This document shows positions 13,891-21,222 of a stretch of 21,222 bases of DNA, piece by piece. The stretch comes from Gardnerella kenyensis (GTDB lineage Bacteria; Actinomycetota; Actinomycetes; Actinomycetales; Bifidobacteriaceae). Position numbers and translations under genes: made by a program. The notes under the pieces are model-generated. The model was not told the DNA's origin. It made no database searches and saw nothing but the letters and a program-made list of their open reading frames with translations. The stretch's first letter is position 1, and every line of letters starts with the position of its first letter. Location of the stretch: the NCBI GenBank assembly GCA_003585735.1, contig NQOH01000002.1:152230-173451 (forward strand), given 5' to 3'.

Positions 13891-15687
13891 ATGAATCCAG
13901 AAAGCTTAAGTGAATTAATTGAAAAAATTGCGAAAGATTTAGTAGCAAGTGGTAAAGCTGGCAATCTAACAGAAGATTTGATTCCTGCTGCCGAAAAACT
14001 TGCAGTTATGAGGCCAAAAGATCGCGCACACGGCGATTGGGCTACGAATGTTGCTATGCAACTCGCTAAAAAAGCTGGTATGAAGCCTCACGATTTAGCG
14101 GAACTTTTTGCAGAAAGTTTGCAAGAAGCGCAAGGTATTGCGTCCGTGGAAGTTGCAGGTCCTGGCTTTATTAACATAACGCTTGATTCTGCGTCTGCTG
14201 CGGCAGTTGTAGACGAGGTCTTAAAGCAGGGTGCTGATTTTGGCAAGAACACGCACTTGGGCGGCAAAACTTTAAATCTTGAGTTTGTTTCCGCAAACCC
14301 AACTGGCCCAATTCATATTGGTGGCACTCGCTGGGCGGCAGTTGGCGATTCCATGGCTAGAGTATTGGAAGCAAATGGCGCAAAAGTTGTGCGAGAATAC
14401 TACTTCAACGATCACGGCGAGCAAATTAACCGTTTTGCGAAGTCCTTAGTTGCTGCAGCTCATGGCGAAGAAACGCCTGCAGACGGCTACAAAGGCGCGT
14501 ATATTAACGAAATTGCGGACGCTGTTATAAAAGAAGCGCAAGCAGACGGCGTTGATGTTCTTTCTTTGCCAAGAATTGATCTTGGAAAAGACGAGGAGGG
14601 CTTGCCGCTTGGTGAAGGTGATTCCGAGCAGCGCGAAGAGTTCCGCAAGCGCGCAGTTCCAATGATGTTTGCTGAGATTCGTAAGTCTATGCGCGATTTT
14701 CGCGTTAGTTTTGACGTGTGGTTCCACGAAAACAGCCTGTACGAGGATGGCGAAGTTGAGCGCGCTATTGCAGATTTGCGTGAGCGTGGAGACATTTTTG
14801 AAAAAGATGGCGCAACTTGGTTTGAATCCACTAAGCATGGCGACGACAAGGATCGCGTAATTATTAAGTCCGACGGCAATTACGCCTATTTTGCTGCCGA
14901 TATTGCGTACTATCGCAACAAGCGTCACCGCGAGCAGAATCCTGCAGACGTAGCAATCTACATGCTTGGTGCAGATCACCACGGCTACATTGGTCGAATG
15001 ATGGCAATGTGCGCTGCTTTTGGAGATAAGCCAGGCGAAAACATGCAGATTCTTATTGGCCAGCTTGTAAACGTTATGAAAGACGGCAAGCCTGTGCGCA
15101 TGAGTAAGCGTGCTGGAAACGTTATTACTATTGACGATTTAGTTGATGCAATTGGTGTTGATGCTTCTCGCTACTCGCTTGCTCGCACCGACTACAACAC
15201 AAGCGTTGATATTGATTTGGATTTGCTCGCTTCTCACAGCAACGATAATCCTGTGTATTACGTGCAATACGCGCACGCGCGCAGCTGCAATGTTGCTCGA
15301 AACGCGGCGGATGCTGGAATTACGCAAGATGGTGCTGATTTAAGCCTGCTTAATACTGAAGCTGACGGCGAAGTGCTGGCTGCTTTGGCGCAATGGCCTG
15401 CAGCTTTGGCACAAGCTGGCGATTTGCGCGCTCCTCACCGCGTTGCTCATTATCTTGAGGATTTGGCTGCAAGCTATCACAAGTGGTACAACCTTGAGCG
15501 CGTAGTGCCAATGGAGTTGACTGACCCAGAAAATCGTTTGCCAGAAGCTGAGCGCGAAGCGGCTCGCATTGCAAAATGCCCAGAGCCAGCACGCGCTGCA
15601 GCCAGGCTTAAGCTTAACTCTGCTGTGCGCACGGTAATTGCAGAAGGCCTTGATTTACTTGGTGTTTCTGCTCCAGAAAAGATGTGA
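13891..15687 (+). CDS. argS: Arginyl-tRNA synthetase
   Basis: Charges tRNA-Arg with arginine in the cytoplasm. The 598-aa class I enzyme has the ArgRS-specific N-terminal domain (about 1-100), then FVSANPTGPIHIGGTRWAA with HIGG at 142-145 where most class I enzymes have HIGH; this form is usual in actinobacterial ArgRS as far as I recall. The catalytic loop is VRMSKRAGN (402-410, KMSKS equivalent), and the DALR anticodon-binding domain begins near NPVYYVQYAHARS. The C-terminus is of normal length. The ATG at 13891 lies seven bases after a -10-like TAGACT with no ribosome site. It has its own terminator and is not in an operon with valS despite adjacency. Confidence 0.97.
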   Translation: MNPESLSELIEKIAKDLVASGKAGNLTEDLIPAAEKLAVMRPKDRAHGDWATNVAMQLAKKAGMKPHDLAELFAESLQEAQGIASVEVAGPGFINITLDSASAAAVVDEVLKQGADFGKNTHLGGKTLNLEFVSANPTGPIHIGGTRWAAVGDSMARVLEANGAKVVREYYFNDHGEQINRFAKSLVAAAHGEETPADGYKGAYINEIADAVIKEAQADGVDVLSLPRIDLGKDEEGLPLGEGDSEQREEFRKRAVPMMFAEIRKSMRDFRVSFDVWFHENSLYEDGEVERAIADLRERGDIFEKDGATWFESTKHGDDKDRVIIKSDGNYAYFAADIAYYRNKRHREQNPADVAIYMLGADHHGYIGRMMAMCAAFGDKPGENMQILIGQLVNVMKDGKPVRMSKRAGNVITIDDLVDAIGVDASRYSLARTDYNTSVDIDLDLLASHSNDNPVYYVQYAHARSCNVARNAADAGITQDGADLSLLNTEADGEVLAALAQWPAALAQAGDLRAPHRVAHYLEDLAASYHKWYNLERVVPMELTDPENRLPEAEREAARIAKCPEPARAAARLKLNSAVRTVIAEGLDLLGVSAPEKM

Positions 15688-15742
15688 TTTTGCTTATTTT
15701 ATATAAGATTTAGAGCAAAAACATATAGCATTTTTGATTAAG

Positions 15743-15771
15743 TAGGACGTTGGTAATATGCCAGCGTCCTA
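15743..15771 (+). terminator. Intrinsic terminator of argS
   Basis: TAGGACGTTGG (15743-15753) pairs with CCAGCGTCCTA (15761-15771), 11 pairs including one G-T, loop TAATATG, followed by TTTATTTTTTATT. It lies 55 bp after the argS stop. Confidence 0.9.
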
Positions 15772-15814
15772 TTTATTTTTTATTAGAAGACACGCGCGAG
15801 ATTGTAAATTTATG

Positions 15815-15843
15815 TCGATTAAGTACATGCGATTTATTAATAT
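15815..15843 (+). promoter_or_regulatory. Weak candidate brnQ promoter
   Basis: TCGATT (15815-15820), 17 bp, and TAATAT (15838-15843). The -10 is good and the -35 poor. It would give a leader of about 90 bases before brnQ. Confidence 0.35.
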
Positions 15844-15851
15844 ACCCCCTA

Positions 15852-15905
15852 ATATTATTTTCGCTTTAAATCCACAAGAAAGTCAGGGATTTGGCTGAAT
15901 AATAT
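15852..15905 (+). other. Possible nested hairpin in the brnQ leader
   Basis: ATATTAT (15852-15858) pairs with ATAATAT (15899-15905), and inside it AAATCC (15868-15873) pairs with GGATTT (15887-15892). The element would lie within the leader, 23 bases before the AGGAGG of brnQ. There is no T-box sequence and no terminator-type stem, so any regulatory role is conjecture. Confidence 0.3.
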
Positions 15906-15941
15906 GCTTAAACAATTTTTCACCATATAGGAGGTGTAAGC

Positions 15942-17456
15942 ATGAGCGTCACAACACAAAGTGTCAGCACAGACAGTGCCCCGAAAAAAAGGAACCTGAC
16001 AATTATTGAGTCCGCATACGTGGCGGTCATGTTGTTTGGCATGTTCTTTGGCGCAGGAAATCTGATTTTCCCTGTGTTTCTTGGAGCTAATGCAGGAACT
16101 AATTCTGCGCCTGCAGCGTTAGGTTTTATTGTTACTGGCGTTGGCTTGCCATTGTTAGGCGTTACAGCACTTGCAATGAGCCGCGCAAACGGTCTTTTTG
16201 AGCTTTCTAGCAAAGCTAGCAAAAAGTACGGCATGTTCTTCACTTGTGTGCTGTATTTAACAATCGGCCCGTTCTTTGCAATCCCACGATGCGCAACAAC
16301 TTCATACACTGTTGGATTAGAGCGCGTTATTCCGCAAGATGGAAACGGTCAGCTTTACTTATTCTTGTTCTCTGTAGTGTTCTTTGCGCTTGCGTTCTTC
16401 TTTGCTATGAAGCCAAACGGCATACTTACTTGGGTTGGTAAAGTTCTTACGCCAATCTTCCTTGTGTTCCTAGCGATTTTGGTATTTACAGCACTATTTT
16501 CTCCTGTAAGCGGCGCTTCTGCGGATGCTGCTCCTATGGGAAATTACGTTAATAAGTCATTCTTTACAGGATTCTTAGATGGCTACAACACAATGGATGC
16601 TTTAGCTAGCTTGGCATTTGGAATTGTGGTTGTTAGCACTATTCGCCAGTTTGGTGTAAAGGATCCTAAAGATGTGGCAGTGAATACTGCTCGCTCTGGA
16701 TTCTTTAGCTGCTTGCTTATGGCAGTGATTTACGTTGCAATTGTTATTGTTGGCGTGCGTAGCCGCGCGTTGTTCCCACCTGCGGAAAATGGTGGCGTAA
16801 CTTTGGCACAAGTTGCACGATACCATCTTGGAAACGTTGGCTTATTCGTGCTTGCTGCAACTGTAACGCTTGCCTGCTTAAAGACTGCAGTTGGCTTAAT
16901 CGTAAGCTGCTCGGAAACCTTCTCTAAGTTATTCCCTAAGGGTCCTAGCTATCGCGTTTGGTCCGTGTTGATTACGCTTGTTTCGTTTGGTCTTGCAAAC
17001 TTTGGTTTGAGCGCAATTATCGAATACGCTGTTCCAGTATTGATGTTCTTGTATCCGCTGTCAATCGTATTGATTCTTTTGGCTTTGTGTGGTCGACTTT
17101 TTGGAAATTCCAAAGTCGTGTATGCTTGGACGCTTGGTTTTACTGGCGTTGCAGCTGTATTTGACTTTTTGAATAGTTCGCCAACAGGTTTGCGCAATGC
17201 ATTGCATATGAACGATATGTTGATTGTTGCTCAAAACTGGCTGCCGTTCTCGGAATTTGGCATGGCTTGGCTTTGCCCTGCTGCTGTTGGATTTGTTGTT
17301 GGCTATGTTCGCATGGTTTTATGTGACAACAAAGGTATGGAAGAAGTGGCTCGTGTAGCTGCTGGCCCGGATCTTGAAGGCAGCGTTGCTAGCGACGATG
17401 ACTATTCTTCAAACAATGCTGAGTTTAACGAGCCTAATTTTAGTGAGCAATCCTAA
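15942..17456 (+). CDS. brnQ: Branched-chain amino acid:cation symporter, BrnQ family
   Basis: A cytoplasmic-membrane carrier for leucine, isoleucine and valine driven by Na+ or H+. The 504-aa protein has the LIVCS-family signature FGMFFGAGNLIFP (32-44) in helix 1, TIGPFFAIPR (107-116), and about twelve hydrophobic segments. The C-terminus carries a hydrophilic Asp/Asn/Ser-rich tail after about residue 465. The start has a near-perfect AGGAGG (15929-15934) seven bases upstream. A terminator precedes it (argS) and one follows, so it is a single-gene unit. It is slightly longer than the usual 430-460 residues because of its N- and C-terminal tails. Valine import next to valS and argS may be coincidence. 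The family is certain; which of the three amino acids is preferred is not. Confidence 0.95.
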   Translation: MSVTTQSVSTDSAPKKRNLTIIESAYVAVMLFGMFFGAGNLIFPVFLGANAGTNSAPAALGFIVTGVGLPLLGVTALAMSRANGLFELSSKASKKYGMFFTCVLYLTIGPFFAIPRCATTSYTVGLERVIPQDGNGQLYLFLFSVVFFALAFFFAMKPNGILTWVGKVLTPIFLVFLAILVFTALFSPVSGASADAAPMGNYVNKSFFTGFLDGYNTMDALASLAFGIVVVSTIRQFGVKDPKDVAVNTARSGFFSCLLMAVIYVAIVIVGVRSRALFPPAENGGVTLAQVARYHLGNVGLFVLAATVTLACLKTAVGLIVSCSETFSKLFPKGPSYRVWSVLITLVSFGLANFGLSAIIEYAVPVLMFLYPLSIVLILLALCGRLFGNSKVVYAWTLGFTGVAAVFDFLNSSPTGLRNALHMNDMLIVAQNWLPFSEFGMAWLCPAAVGFVVGYVRMVLCDNKGMEEVARVAAGPDLEGSVASDDDYSSNNAEFNEPNFSEQS

Positions 17457-17486
17457 AGTTTTGTAGCGTCGCGTAGACGTCATAAT

Positions 17487-17533
17487 AATCGCCATATTTT
17501 GATGCGTATTTTACGTAACAGGATATGGCGATT
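17487..17533 (+). terminator. Intrinsic terminator of brnQ
   Basis: AATCGCCATAT (17487-17497) pairs perfectly with ATATGGCGATT (17523-17533), followed by TTTGTAT. The 25-base loop contains a smaller CGTA-TTT-TACG hairpin. Confidence 0.8.
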
Positions 17534-17551
17534 TTTGTATAAAACGCGCAC

Positions 17552-17580
17552 TTGACTTATTTATTGGAACGATTTAGTAT
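17552..17580 (+). promoter_or_regulatory. Promoter of the carbohydrate ABC operon
   Basis: TTGACT (17552-17557), exactly 17 bp, and TAGTAT (17575-17580). It is the best-looking promoter in the window. TTATTG (17561-17566) and CAATAA (17585-17590) form an inverted repeat flanking the -10, a possible operator. No classic LacI-type CG-centred palindrome is seen. Confidence 0.65.
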
Positions 17581-17586
17581 ATTTCA

Positions 17587-17827
17587 ATAACGAACAAAAT
17601 AATGTGCAATCTAAAGTAATTCTCGCTTAGCCAGTAAAGCAAGATACAAAAGGCACGTGTCTAATGCTCGATGCTGAGGCATTAGCAAAAGTGGTTGTTC
17701 ATGAGTGAAAGGAGTAAACGACGCTGTTTGCAGCAGAAGTCTGGCGTTGCTATATATCAAATGATTCATTGGGCGGTATGTCCAAGAACCTTTAAGTTTC
17801 TCTAAATATTTCTAAGGAAGAACAACG
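17587..17827 (+). other. Long 5' leader of the ABC operon with a strong hairpin
   Basis: About 240 bases separate the predicted transcription start from the first gene. CTAATGC (17661-17667) and GCATTAG (17679-17685) form a perfect 7-bp stem. Further on, CGACGC (17719-17724) can pair with GCGTTG around 17744-17749. An AAAGGAG (17708-17714 region) has no start codon at the right distance. A 34-codon open frame runs 17701-17805. A second weak promoter pair, TTGCAG (17728) and TATATA (17751), is 17 bp apart. No known riboswitch class is recognised. Confidence 0.4.
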
Positions 17828-19108
17828 ATGTTGAAACTAAAAAAGTTTGGAGCAATCTCTATGATGCTCGCTGCTGCGCTGTCTCTTACTGCATGCGGTG
17901 GCGGCACAAGCTCTACAAGTAATACTCAAGGTAAAACAACCGTTTCTGTTTGGCACTACTGGGATGGTGCTAATGCAGATGCTTTCGATAAAAAAGTAAA
18001 AGCATTTAATGCTTCGCACAAGAACATTGAGATTAAAACTACAAATGTTCCTAATGCTGATTTCTTAACAAAATTACGCGCATCTGCTACGTCAAATACT
18101 TTGCCTGATATGGCAATAGGTGATTTGATTTGGATGCCTCAAATGGCGCAAATTGGCAAATCTGCAGACTTAAAAAAGCTTCTCAAGCCTGAAGTAATTG
18201 ACAATATTAACCCAGCATTAAAGAATTTCGGCTCAATTGACGGTCACTTAGTATCCGTTCCAATGTCAGCCAATAATCTTGCGTATATGTACAATCGCAC
18301 AGTATTTAAAAAGGCTGGTTTAGATCCAGATAAGCCGCCAAAAACTTGGGATGAATTAAAGCAAATGGCCAAGCAGATTAAAGATAAGACTGGTCTTCCA
18401 GGTTACGATTTGCCAACTGAAGCAGGAGACAGCGGTGAGGCTCTTACCTGGAACTTCCAAGTCAATCTTTGGCAAGCTGGTGGCGAATTCTTAAAGAAAG
18501 ATAACTCTGCTGCAGCATTTAACACTCCTGCAGGTAAGAAAGCTGCAAACTTCTGGATGGATCTTATTAAAAGCGGAGTGAGCCCATACGCAGGATGGGG
18601 CAAGTTCGAAAAAGGTCAAGGTGGTTCTGCTCAGGAAGGTTCATGGATGGTAGGTATTTGGGCTGCTGATCCGCCGTTTGATTTTGCTGCAGCGCCATTG
18701 CCAACCCCTGAAGGTGGTAAGCCATCTACCAACCTTGGTGGAGAACAGGCAATGCTGTTTAATAATGATGATGCAAAAGTAAAAGCCGCTGCTGAATTTG
18801 TGACTTGGTTCTTGCAAGATAAACAAGTTCTTGATTGGTGTGAATCTACCGGCTTCCTGCCTGCAACAAAGAGTGCAGCTAGCAACGCAGAGTATCGTTC
18901 TTGGGTTGAGAAGAAAGAGCCTCGCTTGCTGCCATACATTGAACAAATGGCAACTGCTCATACTCGCCCGAACACCAAACTATATCCACAGATTTCGTTG
19001 GCATTTGCAAAGGAAATGGAAAAAGCATTTTCTGGCGAAGTAAATGTTGATACTGCATTAAAGAATGCAGAAAAAGCAGTCAACGACGTAATAGCGCAAG
19101 GTAAGTAA
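17828..19108 (+). CDS. Carbohydrate ABC transporter substrate-binding lipoprotein
   Basis: The 426-aa product is an extracellular family 1 solute-binding protein that captures sugar and delivers it to the two permeases downstream. It has a signal peptide with lipobox LTAC (20-23), so Cys23 is lipidated. The mature part opens TTVSVWHYWDGANADAFDKK near 38-57, with PDMAIGDLIWMPQMA and the later SVPMSANNLAYMYNRTVFKKAGLDPD segments typical of the family. The start has AAGGAAG (17814-17820) seven bases upstream. It is the first gene of the operon. The GH13 enzyme at the end of the operon suggests maltose, maltodextrin or related alpha-glucans; other oligosaccharides are possible because the family is broad. 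It is the only lipoprotein in the window. Confidence 0.92.
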   Translation: MLKLKKFGAISMMLAAALSLTACGGGTSSTSNTQGKTTVSVWHYWDGANADAFDKKVKAFNASHKNIEIKTTNVPNADFLTKLRASATSNTLPDMAIGDLIWMPQMAQIGKSADLKKLLKPEVIDNINPALKNFGSIDGHLVSVPMSANNLAYMYNRTVFKKAGLDPDKPPKTWDELKQMAKQIKDKTGLPGYDLPTEAGDSGEALTWNFQVNLWQAGGEFLKKDNSAAAFNTPAGKKAANFWMDLIKSGVSPYAGWGKFEKGQGGSAQEGSWMVGIWAADPPFDFAAAPLPTPEGGKPSTNLGGEQAMLFNNDDAKVKAAAEFVTWFLQDKQVLDWCESTGFLPATKSAASNAEYRSWVEKKEPRLLPYIEQMATAHTRPNTKLYPQISLAFAKEMEKAFSGEVNVDTALKNAEKAVNDVIAQGK

Positions 19109-19110
19109 TC

Positions 19111-20076
19111 ATGCGTAACCCGATAACACAGATAAAAAATAAGCAGACAGATGCTATTGACAACGTAAAAAGTGGCAGTAGTAAGCTGATGCGAAATGGT
19201 CGTAAAACTGTAGGAAAATGGGAGCAAATTCTCACAGCATGGGGATTGTTGCTTCCGGGATTAGTGATTCTCGTCATCTTCACTTTTTATCCAATTGTTT
19301 CTGCAGCGTACACGAGCTTAACGAACTGGAACGGTTTTTCTGCAAATCCAGATTTTATTGGATTGAAGAATTATGTAAAACTATCTCAAGATCCAGAATT
19401 TTGGAATAGTCTAACTGTGACTGTTATATATGCGTTTGGCGTAGCTGTGTTATCGGTTGTTTCCGGCTTGATTTTTGCGGTATTACTAGATGCGCCAATT
19501 CGCGCTCGCGGATTGTATCGCACCATATATTTCCTTCCTGTCGTTACCTCCTCGGTGGCTGTAGCAATTGTGTGGAAATATATGTTGGATCCATCGGGTC
19601 TTGTAAATTCTGTACTCTCATCCCTAGGTATTGCAGGACCTGACTGGCTCCACAATAAGTGGCTAGCATTATTCGCTACTATATTTCTTACGGTTTGGAA
19701 GAACCTCGGTTTTAATATCATTCTATATTTGACTGCTTTGCAATCTCTTTCTAAGTCAACTTATGAAGCAGCAAGTCTTGATGGTGCTACGAGCTGGCAA
19801 CAGCTGCGTTATATTACAGTTCCTCTGTTAAGACCAATGACATTCTTCGTGGTTGTGCAAGCGCTGATTAGTAGTTTCCAATCATTTGATTTAATTTACG
19901 TGTTTACTGAAGGTGGTCCTCGAGGGGGCACTGACGTACTAGGAATGTTTATGTATCGTCAAGCATTTAGGTTAGGCAATTTTGGTTATGGCACAGCAAT
20001 CGCAATAGCGTCGCTGGTATTGGTACTTATCGTAACTCTTGTGCAATGGAAGGTAAGCAATGCAGAAAATAAGTAA
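19111..20076 (+). CDS. Carbohydrate ABC transporter permease, MalF/UgpA type
   Basis: The first of two membrane subunits forming the sugar channel. The 321-aa protein has a basic N-terminal tail, a first helix near 40-64, five further helices, and the EAA loop YEAASLDGATSWQQLRYITVP shown in part as EAASLDGA with TVPLLRP (218-241), which contacts the ATPase. FTEGGPRGGTDVLGMFMYRQ near 266-285 is typical of MalF/UgpA-like subunits. The ATG at 19111 follows the lipoprotein stop by two bases, with AAGG at 19098-19101 as ribosome site inside the preceding gene. It overlaps the second permease gene by 17 bases, so the subunits are made together. The ATPase must come from elsewhere. Confidence 0.93.
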   Translation: MRNPITQIKNKQTDAIDNVKSGSSKLMRNGRKTVGKWEQILTAWGLLLPGLVILVIFTFYPIVSAAYTSLTNWNGFSANPDFIGLKNYVKLSQDPEFWNSLTVTVIYAFGVAVLSVVSGLIFAVLLDAPIRARGLYRTIYFLPVVTSSVAVAIVWKYMLDPSGLVNSVLSSLGIAGPDWLHNKWLALFATIFLTVWKNLGFNIILYLTALQSLSKSTYEAASLDGATSWQQLRYITVPLLRPMTFFVVVQALISSFQSFDLIYVFTEGGPRGGTDVLGMFMYRQAFRLGNFGYGTAIAIASLVLVLIVTLVQWKVSNAENK

Positions 20077-20902
20077 AGTCTTTACGAGATTGCGTTCATT
20101 GCATCTTGCTCGACATATTGTGCTCATTATTGGTGCAGCTTCGGTACTTATTCCATTTATGTGGATGTTTACAACCTCGTTGCAAACAAAAGCCGAAACG
20201 TATGCTGTTCAATCAGTAATTCCAACATCATGGCATTGGGAAAATTATTTGCATGCTTGGCAAAGCGCTCCATTCGCAAACTATTATATTAATAGCTTGA
20301 TTATGTCGGCAATTATTGTAATTGGTCACCTTGCGTTTGATGCTATGGCAGCTTTTGCTTTTGCGCGATTAGAGTTTCCTGGAAAGAAAATATTATTCGT
20401 GCTGCTACTTTCTGCTTTCATGGTTCCAGCCTTCGTAACAGTTATACCTATGTACGGTATTATCGCTCAGTTGCGTTGGATTGATACTATGGCAGCCTTA
20501 ACAGTTCCACGTTTGGCTGATGTGTTCGGCATTATTTTGCTGCGACAGCATTTTACTACTATCCCGCGTGAGTTGGATGAAGCTGCACGAATTGATGGAT
20601 GTTCAAGTCTTGGTATTTTTATTAAAGTTATTCTGCCGCTTTCTAAGCCTGCTCTTGCAACTCTTGGTGTATTCTCATTCCTATTTGCATGGAATGATTT
20701 CTTGTGGCCTCTGCTGGTTACAAATGCAGAAGAAATGCGTACTATTCAAATCGGATTAAGCGGTTTTGTTGGACGCTATGGTACGTCATGGAATTATTTA
20801 ATGGCTGGAACTTTGACGTCAACTTTGCCATCAATTATTATTTTCTTCTTCTTCCAAAAAGCTCTTGAACGAGGAATAGCTTCTACGGGTCTTAAAGATT
20901 GA
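20060..20902 (+). CDS. Carbohydrate ABC transporter permease, MalG/UgpE type
   Basis: The second membrane subunit of the sugar importer. The 280-aa protein has six predicted helices and the EAA loop ELDEAARIDGCSSLGIFIKV, with residues 171-190 and the usual following LPLSKPALA. FAWNDFLWPLLVT near 207-219 is characteristic of the MalG/UgpE subfamily. GGAAGG (20048-20053) lies six bases before the ATG, inside the end of the first permease gene, and this decides the start. The 55-bp gap to the GH13 gene holds no terminator, so that gene is probably in the same mRNA. Confidence 0.93.
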   Translation: MQKISKVFTRLRSLHLARHIVLIIGAASVLIPFMWMFTTSLQTKAETYAVQSVIPTSWHWENYLHAWQSAPFANYYINSLIMSAIIVIGHLAFDAMAAFAFARLEFPGKKILFVLLLSAFMVPAFVTVIPMYGIIAQLRWIDTMAALTVPRLADVFGIILLRQHFTTIPRELDEAARIDGCSSLGIFIKVILPLSKPALATLGVFSFLFAWNDFLWPLLVTNAEEMRTIQIGLSGFVGRYGTSWNYLMAGTLTSTLPSIIIFFFFQKALERGIASTGLKD

Positions 20903-20957
20903 AGAAGTGATAAAACTTTCGTAATTTGTAAAATTTACTATTTGTTAGGAACAAGTC

Positions 20958-21222
20958 ATGCAACCTGAATGGGTGAAATCAAGTGTATTTTATCAGATTT
21001 TTCCGGAGCGTTTCGCAAATGCAAATGCTTCTATTAACCCTAACCCTGTAGAATCATGGGATAAATCTCCAACTAGAGATAATTTTTTCGGTGGTGATTT
21101 GAAAGGGATTAGGGAGCATCTGTCATATCTTGCGGATATGGGTGTCAATGCTTTATACCTCACTCCAATTTTCCAAGCAGATACGAATCATCGCTATGAT
21201 GCTACTGATTATTTCAAAATTG
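20958..21222 (+). CDS. GH13 alpha-amylase/neopullulanase-type enzyme, cut by window edge
   Basis: Only the first 88 codons are present. The product starts directly with the catalytic barrel: WVKSSVFYQIFPERFANAN near residues 5-23, FFGGDLKGIREHL near 44-56, GVNALYLTPIF near 63-73 and NHRYDATDYF near 78-87, all typical of GH13 enzymes acting on alpha-1,4 (or alpha-1,6) glucans, such as cyclomaltodextrinase, neopullulanase and maltogenic amylase. No signal peptide is visible, so it probably works in the cytoplasm on imported maltodextrins. There is no CBM34-type N-terminal domain before the barrel, unlike many neopullulanases. AGGA (20947-20950) is seven bases before the ATG. Exact specificity cannot be told without the catalytic half. 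Confidence 0.88.
   Translation, partial: MQPEWVKSSVFYQIFPERFANANASINPNPVESWDKSPTRDNFFGGDLKGIREHLSYLADMGVNALYLTPIFQADTNHRYDATDYFKI

Noticed and set aside
12798..13964. Long open frame (388 codons) on the minus strand across valS and argS
   Set aside because: It is antisense to two certain genes, crosses the valS terminator, and its protein is Ser/Cys/Phe-rich without any recognisable domain.
15772..15941. T-box leader for brnQ
   Set aside because: It has no AGGGTGG-type T-box motif and no antiterminator/terminator pair.
17552..17827. LacI-family operator upstream of the sugar operon
   Set aside because: I looked for a CG-centred palindrome of the usual type and found none; only the weak TTATTG/CAATAA pair is there.

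Overview
The window is ordinary bacterial chromosome from a low-G+C member of the Bifidobacteriaceae. Gardnerella is the best guess. The zwf-opcA-pgl order, the actinobacterial form of Zwf (residues SAWTNPLRDPRD near the N-terminus), a GlnR-type regulator, an actinobacterial-style ArgRS with HIGG instead of HIGH, and an AT-rich sequence support this. The genus call is inference; I could not run a database search. I see no insertion sequence, phage, CRISPR array, tRNA or rRNA.

Layout. (1) 1-3006, minus strand: the oxidative pentose-phosphate operon zwf, opcA and pgl (pgl is cut by the left edge). (2) 3164-5647, minus strand: a large OatA-like membrane O-acyltransferase with a C-terminal SGNH domain. 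(3) 5944-6438, plus strand: inorganic pyrophosphatase, followed by a bidirectional terminator shared with a convergent seven-helix membrane protein of unknown function (6562-7353, minus). (4) 7354-7707: a divergent intergenic region with four 11-bp direct repeats laid out like GlnR boxes. (5) 7708-9301, plus: a GlnR-like orphan response regulator with a long acidic tail, then endonuclease III one base downstream. (6) 9362-10936, plus: an orphan membrane-anchored family 5 solute-binding protein. (7) 10995-15687, plus: valS and argS, each with its own promoter and a strong intrinsic terminator. (8) 15942-17456: BrnQ branched-chain amino acid transporter behind a possibly structured leader. (9) 17828 to the right edge: a carbohydrate ABC uptake operon (lipoprotein, two permeases, no ATPase) running into a GH13 amylase/neopullulanase-type enzyme cut by the right edge. 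This is probably a maltodextrin or glycogen-fragment uptake and degradation operon.

The most interesting signals are regulatory. The first is the 11-bp array upstream of glnR. The second is a perfect inverted repeat (GAACTGA-N11-TCAGTTC) wrapped around the -10 box of valS and ending at its start codon. The third is a set of genes (9362, valS, argS, possibly the acyltransferase) with a -10 box just upstream of the start codon and no convincing Shine-Dalgarno site, suggesting leaderless mRNAs. There are also a 12-bp triple repeat between opcA and pgl and long leaders before brnQ and the sugar operon. I did not find a convincing new multi-gene system; the window is mainly housekeeping and nutrient uptake.
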